Source: JSC-12 sp033764965 (lineage in GTDB: Bacteria; Cyanobacteriota; Cyanobacteriia; Leptolyngbyales; Leptolyngbyaceae). Taken from it: a stretch of 64,000 nucleotides of DNA. Shown here piece after piece: positions 8,366 through 17,257 of the stretch. Every line of letters starts with the position of its first letter. The first letter of the stretch is position 1. Below the pieces are notes generated by a model. That model was not told the origin of the DNA and ran no database searches. It worked only from the letters and a program-made list of their open reading frames with translations. The position numbers and the translations under genes were made by a program. The stretch covers positions 1-64,000 of the forward strand of contig JANRIN010000107.1 in the NCBI GenBank assembly GCA_033764965.1, written 5' to 3'.

Positions 8366-9457
8366 ATGATGAAAATTGCTCTTGTTCATGATTATCTGAC
8401 TCAGCGTGGTGGTGCGGAGCGAGTATTTGAACTACTTTGCAAACGCTTTCCAGATGCAGACATTTTTACCTCGCTATACGACCCCGATCGCACAATTGAC
8501 TTAGGCGATCGATTGGTTAACACCACGATGCTGCAAGGTATTCCGGGCGCAACCAAGTACTTCCGGTTGATGGCACCCTTCTATTACCCAGCGTTTCGTG
8601 CTCTGGACTTGCAAGCCTACGACCTGATTATCAGTAGCAGCACCAGTTTCGCCAAAGCGGTGAGAAAACGTCAGGATGCAACCCACGTCTGCTTTTGCCA
8701 TAACGTGACTCGATTCCTCTGGGATACTCAAACCTACCTGCGAGAATACAGCGATTTTCAAAACTTCTATCCCTTCATCGAAAAGGTTTTTCAGGCAATG
8801 CGGAAGGTGGATTTGAAGTATGCTCAAGAGCCGGATTTATACATTGCGAACTCCAGTACGGTTGCAAAGCGAATTCGCGAAATCTACGGTAAACAGGCGA
8901 TCGTGATTAATTACCCAATTGATGTGAATCGCTTCACGTTCTCGGATCAGAAAGAGGATTATTACCTGGCTTCGGCTCGCATGATTAGCTACAAACGCCT
9001 GGATGTAATTGTGGAGGCGTTCAACTGGCTGGGCTGGCAGTTGTGGGTGATGGGGGATGGTCCTGAACGAGAACGACTGGAAGCTCAAGCATTGGGGAAT
9101 GTGAAGTTTTTAGGACACGTCAGCGATCGCGAGCGGACTCAACTGATGGCAAATGCAAAGTCTGTTGTGGTCGCAGCCTTAGAGGATTATGGATTAGTAC
9201 CTGTGGAAGCGAACGCCAGCGGTACACCAGTTGTGGCTTATGGTGCGGGGGGAGTGCTGGATACTCAAGTTCCGGGTGAAACGAGTATATTTTTTAAGCG
9301 CCAAACACCCGAGTCCTTACAAAGTGCTTTGCTAGAAGCAACTACGATTGCCTGGGATTATCGCCGGATTCGCGATCATGCCGTCAGTCAATTTTCGGAA
9401 GCTGCATTTTTTGGCAAGGTCGATCGATTGCTGGAGCAAGTAGGACAAGCTGCATAA
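8366..9457 (+). CDS. Glycosyltransferase family 4 (WbaZ/mannosyltransferase-like)
   Basis: This 363-residue GT-B enzyme should transfer a nucleotide-activated sugar, perhaps mannose, to the growing lipid-linked glycan. The N-terminal domain begins KIALVHDYLTQRGGAERVFE, the acceptor-domain pattern of WbaZ-like GT4 enzymes. The donor domain includes ISYKRLDVIVEAFN and the EX7E-type stretch EDYGLVPVEANASGTPVV near the C-terminus. Two ATGs in tandem (8366 and 8369) could serve as start. It precedes the BY-kinase gene by 76 bp. The exact donor and acceptor cannot be read from sequence. Confidence 0.88.
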   Translation: MMKIALVHDYLTQRGGAERVFELLCKRFPDADIFTSLYDPDRTIDLGDRLVNTTMLQGIPGATKYFRLMAPFYYPAFRALDLQAYDLIISSSTSFAKAVRKRQDATHVCFCHNVTRFLWDTQTYLREYSDFQNFYPFIEKVFQAMRKVDLKYAQEPDLYIANSSTVAKRIREIYGKQAIVINYPIDVNRFTFSDQKEDYYLASARMISYKRLDVIVEAFNWLGWQLWVMGDGPERERLEAQALGNVKFLGHVSDRERTQLMANAKSVVVAALEDYGLVPVEANASGTPVVAYGAGGVLDTQVPGETSIFFKRQTPESLQSALLEATTIAWDYRRIRDHAVSQFSEAAFFGKVDRLLEQVGQAA

Positions 9458-9533
9458 GCGAGTCTATGCCTGACTGATTTTGTTATCTGTTGATTCTCTT
9501 TTTTTGTTCATCAATCATTCCTGGGTTAGATTC

Positions 9534-11759
9534 ATGCAAGCGACTCAAAACACTTCTATTATTACTCCTGAAAACGAAGCGGGGTATGGGCAACTTCTTG
9601 GGGTGCTGCTGCGTCGTCGCTTCTGGGTGTTAGGAGGCTTAGTCGTGGCAGTGGCGATCGCGGCACTCTATACCTTACGGCAAGAATCGACCTATCTCAG
9701 CGGCATGCAGTTGCTTGTTGAACCAAACTATCAGGGTAAGAAAGAAGGGTCTCAGATGCTTGAGAATGAATTTTCTGACCCCAATAAAGTTCAAGTTGAT
9801 ACGGCGACTCAAATTAGCTTGATGCAAAGTTCTGCTCTGCTGCGTCGAGCGATGGAATTGCTACAAAATCAGTATCCTGAGTTTAATCCTGATGATCCTG
9901 GACAGGTTGTTGCATTCAAGGCTCCGCTGAAAGTCGGGCAGTTAAGTTCAGGTGAAAAAAAGACTGATAGTGCAACAAAAATCTTTCAGGTGACTTATGT
10001 CAGCAATGATCCAGTTAAAACTCAAGACATTTTGAAGGCATTGCAAAAAGTTTACCTGGATTATAACCGGGAACAGCAGCAGCAACGACTAACAAGAGGT
10101 TTATCATTTGTCAATCAGCAACTACCACAAATCAAAGGTAAGCTGAAAGATGCTGAAGCGGCATTGGAATCATTTCGGGTTAATCAAGAGTTAATTAATC
10201 CAGAAACTCAAGCTCAATTCCAGGCAGAAATATTGAATAAAATTCGCCAGGAACAACAGACAAATTTGATTCAACTGCGTGAACTACGAAGCCGTTATGC
10301 AGCAATTCAACGACAACTAGCACTTTCTCCAGAAGAGGCAGTTGCTGCATCTAGACTAAGTCAATCAAATCGCTATCAAATATTGTTGAATGAAATTCAA
10401 AAAACTGACTTGCAATTAGTTCAACAACGACTCCGATTCAAGGATGGCACGCCTTTCGTACAACAGTTAAGTAACCAGCGACAACGGCAGCTTGGATTAT
10501 TACAAACAGAAGTGCAGCGAGTATTAGGAGCGAATGTAGGTTTGGCAAATCGGAGTGGAGATGGGCTTCTGGCAACAGGTCAATTAGGTGGCTTGGATTT
10601 ATCGTTAGTTGGACAGTTTGTGGAAAATCAAGTCAGTTTGCAAGCAGCAGAAAGTCGGGCACTCAGCCTGGCAAGTTATGAACAACAGTTGCGAACAGAG
10701 TTACAGCGATTTCCTAGACTTCTAGCTCAGTATGGACGGTTACAACCCGAAGTTGACCTCACCCGTGATACGTTGAAACAACTGCTGAAAGCGCAACAAG
10801 ATATTGGGTTGGAAATTGCACGGGGTGGTTTTGATTGGCAAGTGGTGGAGGAACCCCTACCGGGTGGCAAAACTGGACCTGATATGCGGCGCAATTTGTT
10901 GTTAGGTGCTGTTGCCGGGTTATTCCTGGGTGGATTAGCGGCATTTGCCCGTGAAGCAATGGATGATGCAGTTCGTAGTTCAGATGATTTGAAGAAGCAG
11001 GTGCCTGTACCACTCCTAGGAATGGTGCCAGCTTTAGTCAGCGAAGTCGAAGAAGATGCTCCATTATTGAATTTGCCCTTTAATAAATCACGATCGCTCA
11101 CTTCTGCAACAAATCAAGTTTTGCAATGGCAACCCTTCCGAGAATCACTGGATTTGCTCTATCAGAATGTGCAACTTCTAAGCATGGATAGTCCACTTAA
11201 ATCACTGGTTGTCACTTCAGCCTTAGCTGGAGAAGGGAAGTCTACGATTATCCTTGGATTGGCAATCAGCGCGGCTCGATTGCATCAACGAGTTTTGTTA
11301 ATCGATGCCGATTTACGTCGCCCCAGTTTGCATAAGCTATTGAATCTTCCCAATGATCAGGGGCTTTCTACGTTACTCACGAGCCATACAGCGCTGCCCC
11401 AGCAGTTGCCCGCGTCTAACGGTGATTTACGGAGCAATATTTCTGTGATTACAGCGGGACCCACTCCAACTGACCCCGCAAAGCTCTTAAGCTCTCAACG
11501 GATGCGGGAAATGATGATAACCTTTGAGCAGTCTTATGATCTGGTGTTGTTGGATGCTCCACCGGTGTTGGGAATGGTGGATGCAATGGTGTTGGGAATG
11601 CACTCTAAAGGAGTGCTGATGGTGGGGCGACTCGATCGCGTGACTCGATCGGAATTAACACAAGCCACCACGATGCTGAAAAATTTGAATATTGTCGGGG
11701 TCGTTGCCAATGGTGTTCCCCGTCCAAACCGAAGCTCATCAGCAGAGCAACGCAAATAG
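9534..11759 (+). CDS. Wzc-like polysaccharide co-polymerase / BY-kinase
   Basis: The 741-residue protein couples a Wzz-type chain-length domain to a cytoplasmic BY-kinase. The first transmembrane helix follows RRRFWVLGG at about residues 30-50; a long periplasmic Gln-rich coiled-coil region spans roughly 170-420; a second helix (NLLLGAVAGLFLGGLAAFA) leads into the kinase. Kinase motifs are Walker A (ALAGEGKST), Walker A' (VLLIDADLRRP) and Walker B (LVLLDAPPVLG). The C-terminus ends RPNRSSSAEQRK and lacks the tyrosine cluster autophosphorylated in E. coli Wzc. I start at ATG 9534; the upstream TTG at 9480 adds 18 residues without a ribosome binding site. It works with the Wza-like protein in export and length control. 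Confidence 0.9.
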   Translation: MQATQNTSIITPENEAGYGQLLGVLLRRRFWVLGGLVVAVAIAALYTLRQESTYLSGMQLLVEPNYQGKKEGSQMLENEFSDPNKVQVDTATQISLMQSSALLRRAMELLQNQYPEFNPDDPGQVVAFKAPLKVGQLSSGEKKTDSATKIFQVTYVSNDPVKTQDILKALQKVYLDYNREQQQQRLTRGLSFVNQQLPQIKGKLKDAEAALESFRVNQELINPETQAQFQAEILNKIRQEQQTNLIQLRELRSRYAAIQRQLALSPEEAVAASRLSQSNRYQILLNEIQKTDLQLVQQRLRFKDGTPFVQQLSNQRQRQLGLLQTEVQRVLGANVGLANRSGDGLLATGQLGGLDLSLVGQFVENQVSLQAAESRALSLASYEQQLRTELQRFPRLLAQYGRLQPEVDLTRDTLKQLLKAQQDIGLEIARGGFDWQVVEEPLPGGKTGPDMRRNLLLGAVAGLFLGGLAAFAREAMDDAVRSSDDLKKQVPVPLLGMVPALVSEVEEDAPLLNLPFNKSRSLTSATNQVLQWQPFRESLDLLYQNVQLLSMDSPLKSLVVTSALAGEGKSTIILGLAISAARLHQRVLLIDADLRRPSLHKLLNLPNDQGLSTLLTSHTALPQQLPASNGDLRSNISVITAGPTPTDPAKLLSSQRMREMMITFEQSYDLVLLDAPPVLGMVDAMVLGMHSKGVLMVGRLDRVTRSELTQATTMLKNLNIVGVVANGVPRPNRSSSAEQRK

Positions 11760-11833
11760 GTTTTCGCTACAGCGGTGTTGATTTACCAATCCTTACGCTC
11801 ATCTGATCTTCATTTGTCTATCGGCAGGTTTCT

Positions 11834-12772
11834 ATGGTTCAACACTCATACCCCCTGAATGTCCACGGCTTCAAGCACTTTGCCAGTCAGTCTGTGAATC
11901 AGCCCATCGCTCCGGTTCCGTCAGGACATCGACTAACCTGGAGACAGCGCAAACTGATTGTGCGATCGTCTGAGAATGCTCCAGTTATTTTGATGCCATT
12001 TCAGAATCAAGACTGGCTAGTAAGTTGTTTAGAGCACTCGCCCGTGACCCTTGTTAAACTTGACCTAACACTGGGAGAGATTCGATTAAAAGCCTGGGCT
12101 GATGCCTGTTTAAAAGCGAAAAAACCTGCTTACCTGCGCTTGCGGCAAAATCCAAATGCCCCCCAAAAGAAATACCCTCAGCTTTGGTATATGAAGCGTG
12201 TCTTGGATTGGTTAGTGGCGGCTCTACTATTGCTGCTACTTAGCCCGCTTTTAGTCTTTTTGGCTGGCTTGATCAAAGTGTTTTCTCCCGGTCCAATCTT
12301 GTTCAAGCAGTGGCGGGTGGGCGAACGCGGTAAGCTCTTTCAGATCATTAAATTCCGCACAATGGTTGTAGGAGCAGAGCACTTACACCACCGAGTGATG
12401 CAAAATCAGGAGGGCTTACACAAGTTGCCAGATGATCCGCGAATTACGCCGTTAGGTCGTTTGATGCGGAAATATAGCCTGGATGAGTTACCCCAGTTGT
12501 TGAATGTGTTGCGGGGGGAAATGAGCCTGGTGGGACCTCGTCCCTGGGCGCTCTACGATGCGGTGCGAATTAGCCCGGAGTTACAGCATCGGTTGAATGC
12601 AGTACCAGGAATTACTGGCTCCTGGCAGGTAGAAGCCCGATCTCATCTACGAGATCTCAATGTGGTGAATCGAGGCGACTTGAAGTATCTGTGTACCTGG
12701 TCAATCACGAAAGATCTGAAATTTCTTTTACTCACGATTCCCAAAGTACTAACCGGATTTGGTGCCTATTGA
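11834..12772 (+). CDS. hepC: HepC-type undecaprenyl-phosphate sugar transferase (initiating enzyme)
   Basis: This 312-residue membrane enzyme should start glycan synthesis by moving a sugar-1-phosphate onto a lipid carrier. After a cytosolic region of about 115 residues, one hydrophobic segment (LDWLVAALLLLLLSPLLVFL) precedes the bacterial sugar transferase domain: GPILFKQWRVGERGKLF, IIKFRTM, PLGRLMRKYSLDELPQL, MSLVGPRP and PGITGSWQVEARS. The N-terminal WRQRKLIVRS region and overall layout match HepC, a heterocyst-envelope polysaccharide enzyme of Anabaena, and a HepA homologue follows directly, as expected for that gene set. The HepC label is from memory of the family. ATG 11834 is preceded by a short AGG. 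Confidence 0.85.
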   Translation: MVQHSYPLNVHGFKHFASQSVNQPIAPVPSGHRLTWRQRKLIVRSSENAPVILMPFQNQDWLVSCLEHSPVTLVKLDLTLGEIRLKAWADACLKAKKPAYLRLRQNPNAPQKKYPQLWYMKRVLDWLVAALLLLLLSPLLVFLAGLIKVFSPGPILFKQWRVGERGKLFQIIKFRTMVVGAEHLHHRVMQNQEGLHKLPDDPRITPLGRLMRKYSLDELPQLLNVLRGEMSLVGPRPWALYDAVRISPELQHRLNAVPGITGSWQVEARSHLRDLNVVNRGDLKYLCTWSITKDLKFLLLTIPKVLTGFGAY

Positions 12773-12790
12773 CACCTTGCAGAATATTTG

Positions 12791-12850
12791 CATCAAGTTT
12801 TGATGAAAGATGCAGCGGTTGATTACAACTTATCCGGCTTGTAATCAACC
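12791..12850 (+). other. Paired RNA hairpins between hepC and hepA
   Basis: Two inverted repeats lie side by side in the 131-bp spacer. CATCAA (12791-12796) pairs with TTGATG (12800-12805). A perfect 12-bp stem, GGTTGATTACAA (12817-12828) with TTGTAATCAACC (12839-12850), has a 10-nt loop. No T tract follows on either strand, so this is probably a processing/stability or attenuation structure rather than a simple terminator. Confidence 0.7.
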
Positions 12851-12903
12851 TTAAAGAAAATAACTGTAGTACAGACCATTGCACCCTATTTTTGAGAGTT
12901 CTC

Positions 12904-14802
12904 ATGCGGTTTAAGCCTCCCCTTTTTGTACGAAATTTCATCAAGGCGACTAGCTTTTGGCAGGATAATCGCCTCATTTTGGGAGAACTCCGCTATTTCC
13001 CAGGAATTGTTGCATTAGCATTTTTATTTCCAATGCTGGCTGCAATTTTTGAAGGGTTTGGAATTGGTTTCTTACTTGCATTTCTCCAAAATCTAGTCAG
13101 TTCAGATGCAGAACCAGTACGATCGGGCATTGAATGGATTGATCAGTGGATACTTGGTTCAAACGGCTCCAGTTTAGAGCAACTTTATCGAGTTTCAGGA
13201 TTGATTCTAATTTCTACCTGGTTGAGAGCAGTTTGCAATTACTTGACGGCTGTTTACATGACCTTTGCCAGAATTCGGTTAGTCGATCGGTTGTATCGCC
13301 AAGTTTTTGAGCAACTTCAGGCATTGAGTTTGAGCTTTTATGGTCAAACTCGTGCTGGGAAGTTACTCAATGTACTGACAGCCGAAGTAGGGCAACTCCA
13401 ACAGTTTTTGGGAGCTTTCAGCTTTTTGTTCACAAAAGGTTTGGTGTTGGTGGTGTATGCCGTGATTGCGATTACAATCTCCTGGCAACTCACCCTAGCG
13501 GCTGTTCTATTGTTTAGCCTGACGGCAGTGGGGCTATCCACACTGAACAAGCGAGTACGGGAATTGAGTTTTCCAGTTTCTCAGGCACGCAGTGAGTTTT
13601 CCGCGATCGCGGCAGAATTTATTAACGGGATTCGCACTGTACAGGCATTTGCAACCCAAGAGTATGAACGGCAACGGTTTTACCGAGCCAGCGACACCAT
13701 TGCCAAAACAGCAACTCAAGCATCCCTACAGATGTCGATAGTACGCCCCATTGCAGAGGCGATCGCAGGTACAATCCTAATTGGCATGATCATAGTAGGG
13801 ATGGGAGTATTTGTCGCGAATGGGTCAATTCAGGTTAGTGCGCTGCTGACTTTCATTTTCCTGCTATTTCGCCTGGTGCCTGCTATCCAAGAAATCAATG
13901 GTGGTTTGGCTTCCATGAGCAGTTTGCAGGGTTCACTCCACGCGATTGAAAGCCTATTAGAACGAGAAGGGAAACCCTACCTGCAAAACGGTTATCGCAA
14001 GTTTACTGGTTTACAACGGGCGATCGAGTTTGTCTCCGTTGATTTTGGTTATGACAACGATGCACCAGTGCTGCAAAACATCACGTTATCTATTCCTAAA
14101 GGGCAAACTGTAGCGTTGGTGGGGGCTTCCGGGGCAGGTAAATCAACTCTGGCGGACTTAATACCCAGGTTTTATGATCCCACTCAAGGCGAGATTTGTC
14201 TGGATGGGGTGAGTTTACGTGAGTTTGATATCACCTCTTTACGCCAGCGGATCGCCGTGGTGAGCCAGGATACGTTTATTTTCAATGCTTCAGTGCGAAA
14301 TAACATCGCCTACGGGTTAGAAGATGCGGGTGATGCCAGGGTGATGGAGGCGGCTGCACTGGCTAACGCAGTAGAGTTTATTGAAGAGTTACCGGAAGGA
14401 TTGGATACCGTGCTGGGCGATCGCGGGGTGCGACTTTCGGGCGGGCAACGGCAGCGGATTGCGATCGCACGGGCACTGCTGAGAGATCCGGAGATTCTGA
14501 TTCTAGATGAGGCAACCAGTGCCTTAGATTCGGTGTCTGAACGATTGATTCAAGCTTCAATTGAGAAGCTTTCTGTGGGGCGAACCGTGATTGCGATCGC
14601 CCATCGATTATCCACAATTGCCAATGCAAATAAAGTCGTGGTGATGGAACAAGGGCGAATTGTAGAACAAGGAACTTACCAGGAATTGTTGACCCTACGC
14701 GGTAAGCTCTGGAACTACCACCAGATGCAACACAACCTTAGTTCTGACTCAACCCAAACTTCAGTGATTGAGGCAGAATCTTCAGCGATTGAACGCAAGT
14801 AG
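12904..14802 (+). CDS. hepA: HepA-type ABC exporter (fused permease and ATPase)
   Basis: This 632-residue half-transporter has an N-terminal six-helix exporter domain and a C-terminal ATPase with GASGAGKST (Walker A), LSGGQRQRIAIARALL (signature), ILILDEATSALD (Walker B) and the switch AHRLS. Its N-terminus (MRFKPPLFVRNFIKATSFWQ) and the region LAAIFEGFGIGFLLAFLQ match HepA of Anabaena, needed to deposit the heterocyst envelope polysaccharide. I start at ATG 12904, as the family does; the TTG 12 bp upstream is not needed. Because the locus lacks a visible Wzx flippase, this MsbA/PglK-like exporter is the likely mover of the lipid-linked glycan, an inference. The hairpin-rich spacer separates it from hepC. 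Confidence 0.9.
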   Translation: MRFKPPLFVRNFIKATSFWQDNRLILGELRYFPGIVALAFLFPMLAAIFEGFGIGFLLAFLQNLVSSDAEPVRSGIEWIDQWILGSNGSSLEQLYRVSGLILISTWLRAVCNYLTAVYMTFARIRLVDRLYRQVFEQLQALSLSFYGQTRAGKLLNVLTAEVGQLQQFLGAFSFLFTKGLVLVVYAVIAITISWQLTLAAVLLFSLTAVGLSTLNKRVRELSFPVSQARSEFSAIAAEFINGIRTVQAFATQEYERQRFYRASDTIAKTATQASLQMSIVRPIAEAIAGTILIGMIIVGMGVFVANGSIQVSALLTFIFLLFRLVPAIQEINGGLASMSSLQGSLHAIESLLEREGKPYLQNGYRKFTGLQRAIEFVSVDFGYDNDAPVLQNITLSIPKGQTVALVGASGAGKSTLADLIPRFYDPTQGEICLDGVSLREFDITSLRQRIAVVSQDTFIFNASVRNNIAYGLEDAGDARVMEAAALANAVEFIEELPEGLDTVLGDRGVRLSGGQRQRIAIARALLRDPEILILDEATSALDSVSERLIQASIEKLSVGRTVIAIAHRLSTIANANKVVVMEQGRIVEQGTYQELLTLRGKLWNYHQMQHNLSSDSTQTSVIEAESSAIERK

Positions 14803-14879
14803 TCTGCCAGAGCCACGAGATGAGATTAGAAATCGATGTCGATCAAATTCTCAATTTAGCCAATAGCAAGGAGTTTGCA

Positions 14880-15800
14880 ATGCACGAATCCAATCTAGCC
14901 TTTGCTGCCAGTGTTATCATTGCCTCTGACTACGAAGAGGGTAACGAAAAAACATGGGAAACGGAGAGAAAGATTTTGACTGCACTAGCAAAGCAAGACT
15001 TTAAAGAACCTTTTGAAATAATTCTGGTTGATTACAAGATTTATCAGGAGAGTTTGCCAAAAGATCTGAGTGATATTTTGCCAAACCTTAAAATCATTTT
15101 TTCTAACGATGCGGAATCGGCAAAGCGAAAAGACTACGGTGTAAAGTTCAGTACATCTGAGTTGGTTGCGGTTTTAGAGGCAGATTGTATTCCATGTTCG
15201 TCTTGGCTCAGGATTTTAGTAGAAGATTTACGCACTTTACCGGATATGGTCGCGGTTAGCGGACGCACAACTTATGGAGACGACAGCATTTATAAACGTG
15301 CTTTGAGCTTGCTCGATCGTAGCTTTGATGATCTCGGAAATGCAGGCAAAACGCAATTTGTATCGAACAATGGAGCATTGTATCGTCGTCACATTTTAGA
15401 AGCGTTTCCATACCCAGAAGCAATCACACCCTTTCTATCCTCACGAACTCGGAATCAGGCAATTCTCGATGCAGGTTATCAATTTTATTTCGACCCCAGA
15501 GTTTCCATGCAACACGCGATCGGGGGATGGGAGTTTATCAAAGATGTGCGCCGCAACACGGGCTATTCAGACATGATGGAACTCGCAGCAACTCCTAGCC
15601 TTAACGAAGTTCCCAGATTGCTCATGAAGCGGCAAAAGTTTGAATGGTCACTCTATAAACGATTGGGACGGAAGCGCTTGAAGTGGTACGACTGGCCTTT
15701 AGCGATCGTCCTACTCTTTGTTGCTCGTTGGTGCGAAGTTCCCGGCATGATCGACGCAGTGAAAGGGAATCAGTCCATTCCTAACACGGCTTATCGGTAA
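14880..15800 (+). CDS. Glycosyltransferase family 2
   Basis: The 306-residue protein has a GT-A fold outline: FAASVIIASDYEEG at the N-terminus, VAVLEADCIPCSSWLRIL where the metal-binding acidic motif is expected, and GNNG-like FVSNNGALYRRHILE in the acceptor region. The C-terminus is basic with a hydrophobic segment (WPLAIVLLFVARWCEVPG) that may touch the membrane. I start at ATG 14880 because AAGGAG lies 6 nt before it; an earlier in-frame ATG at 14820 has no ribosome binding site. It follows hepA closely and most likely adds a sugar to the lipid-linked repeat unit; donor unknown. Confidence 0.82.
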   Translation: MHESNLAFAASVIIASDYEEGNEKTWETERKILTALAKQDFKEPFEIILVDYKIYQESLPKDLSDILPNLKIIFSNDAESAKRKDYGVKFSTSELVAVLEADCIPCSSWLRILVEDLRTLPDMVAVSGRTTYGDDSIYKRALSLLDRSFDDLGNAGKTQFVSNNGALYRRHILEAFPYPEAITPFLSSRTRNQAILDAGYQFYFDPRVSMQHAIGGWEFIKDVRRNTGYSDMMELAATPSLNEVPRLLMKRQKFEWSLYKRLGRKRLKWYDWPLAIVLLFVARWCEVPGMIDAVKGNQSIPNTAYR

Positions 15801-15889
15801 TAGGGGTAAGAATCACACGTGTTCCATTCTTAGGAGTCAACTTTACTCGGAATTTGCATTACCTCCGACGAACTATAGAGGCACTTATT

Positions 15890-17242
15890 ATGCACCAAGT
15901 TAATACATCTGCAAGCTTTACTGGCACATCACCAAGAAAGCCTATGAATCTGTACGCCAATAGAGCAATCCGTACATACCTTTCATCAATGTATGCCAAA
16001 TGGGTAGGTTTGGCTAAAAACCTGAAGCACAATAATAGGACTTATCCATCTGCTATTCTGGTTCCGCCGGTTAGTCTTTCTGGTAGCGTTGGTGATGAAG
16101 CGATGCTGATTGGCTGCATTGCCTACTTAAAAAAGCATGGATTTAAGCGGATTGCAATTGTATCGTTTGATCCCTTATGTCGATGGTATTTTCATGATCA
16201 GGTTGATGAAGTTATTGATTTTCACGGGAAAAAGCGAGCTTTCAATTTCATCAAATCAACTATGCCATATTCTCATCTTTATTGCATCGGCGCAGATGTA
16301 ATGGATGGGAAGTACTCAGCAGAACCCGTTTTAAGGATAACTAGGCTTGCTTCCCTAGCAACCTATTCAGGACTTCAAGCAACTATATCAGGATTCAGTT
16401 TTAATGAACAACCCGCACCTTCTTCGACTCAATTACTGAAACAACTTCCCAAAACGGTTCGTTTGTGTGCCAGAGATCCTATTTCACACAATCGCTTGAA
16501 GCATTTCTTGAACCGTCCAGTGGAACTGGTTGCTGATCTAGCTTTTCTCCTAGAGCCATCCAAACTTGATGCAGCCTTTCAACCAAGCTTGGAGTGGATT
16601 AAGACAGAAAAGCAGAGAGGACAAATGATTATTGGGATTAATATCAACTCCACTTTCCTTAAGCTATTTGAAGATTTCAATAAGTCTAATTTAGTTACGG
16701 CTTTTGTTAATTTGATCGAGACATTAGGTACTGTAAACTCAGGACTAAGCTTTTTGCTAGTTCCCCATGATTCAAGAGGAGAAGTGAATGATGGGAGTTT
16801 ATCGATAGATGTATTTACCAATATATCGACAGAATTCAAACCTAGAGTTCATACGATCCCTTTTCCATGTCAAGCTGGGGATATTAAGCAAATTGCTTCC
16901 CATATTGACTTTGCAATTACGGGAAGGATGCATTTTGCGATCGCTTGTCTAGGGCAGGGAGTGCCCGTGATAGGGATGGTTTATCAGGGGAAATTTGAAG
17001 GACTGTATCAACACTTTGGACTAAAAGGTTTGACGGTAGAGCCTTCAATGATTTTTGATGCTGAAAGTTTGGCACATCAGGTTCAGACAACGCTGCCAAA
17101 ACTACCTGAAATTCGGAACACAATCTTGAAGAACTTACCTGGCGTTAAGGCGTTGGCTAGAAAAAACCTGAATATTTCTAGTGATCTGTATCCAGTTAAT
17201 AGCTCATCTCAAGAGGTGATTGCTGATGCGAATTACAATTAA
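15890..17242 (+). CDS. Polysaccharide pyruvyl transferase family protein (copy 1)
   Basis: This 450-residue protein belongs to the polysaccharide pyruvyl transferase (CsaB-like) superfamily, which places ketal-linked pyruvate on sugars using phosphoenolpyruvate. Landmarks are SGSVGDEAMLIG near the N-terminus, RLCARDPISHNRL in the middle, LVADLAFLLEP, and the C-terminal ITGRMHFAIACLGQGVPVIG. It is a paralogue of the gene at 18736, sharing most of these motifs (GDEAML, IGADxMDG, ARDPISH, GRMH, YQGKFEG). Start ATG 15890 follows AGAGG by 8 nt; the longer TTG frame is not supported. Pyruvylation would make the polymer acidic. Confidence 0.82.
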   Translation: MHQVNTSASFTGTSPRKPMNLYANRAIRTYLSSMYAKWVGLAKNLKHNNRTYPSAILVPPVSLSGSVGDEAMLIGCIAYLKKHGFKRIAIVSFDPLCRWYFHDQVDEVIDFHGKKRAFNFIKSTMPYSHLYCIGADVMDGKYSAEPVLRITRLASLATYSGLQATISGFSFNEQPAPSSTQLLKQLPKTVRLCARDPISHNRLKHFLNRPVELVADLAFLLEPSKLDAAFQPSLEWIKTEKQRGQMIIGININSTFLKLFEDFNKSNLVTAFVNLIETLGTVNSGLSFLLVPHDSRGEVNDGSLSIDVFTNISTEFKPRVHTIPFPCQAGDIKQIASHIDFAITGRMHFAIACLGQGVPVIGMVYQGKFEGLYQHFGLKGLTVEPSMIFDAESLAHQVQTTLPKLPEIRNTILKNLPGVKALARKNLNISSDLYPVNSSSQEVIADANYN

Positions 17243-17257
17243 CTCTAAGGTTTTGGT

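Noticed and set aside
11834..14802. Claim that the organism forms heterocysts
   Set aside because: HepA/HepC homologues also occur in non-heterocystous cyanobacteria; no other heterocyst genes are seen here.
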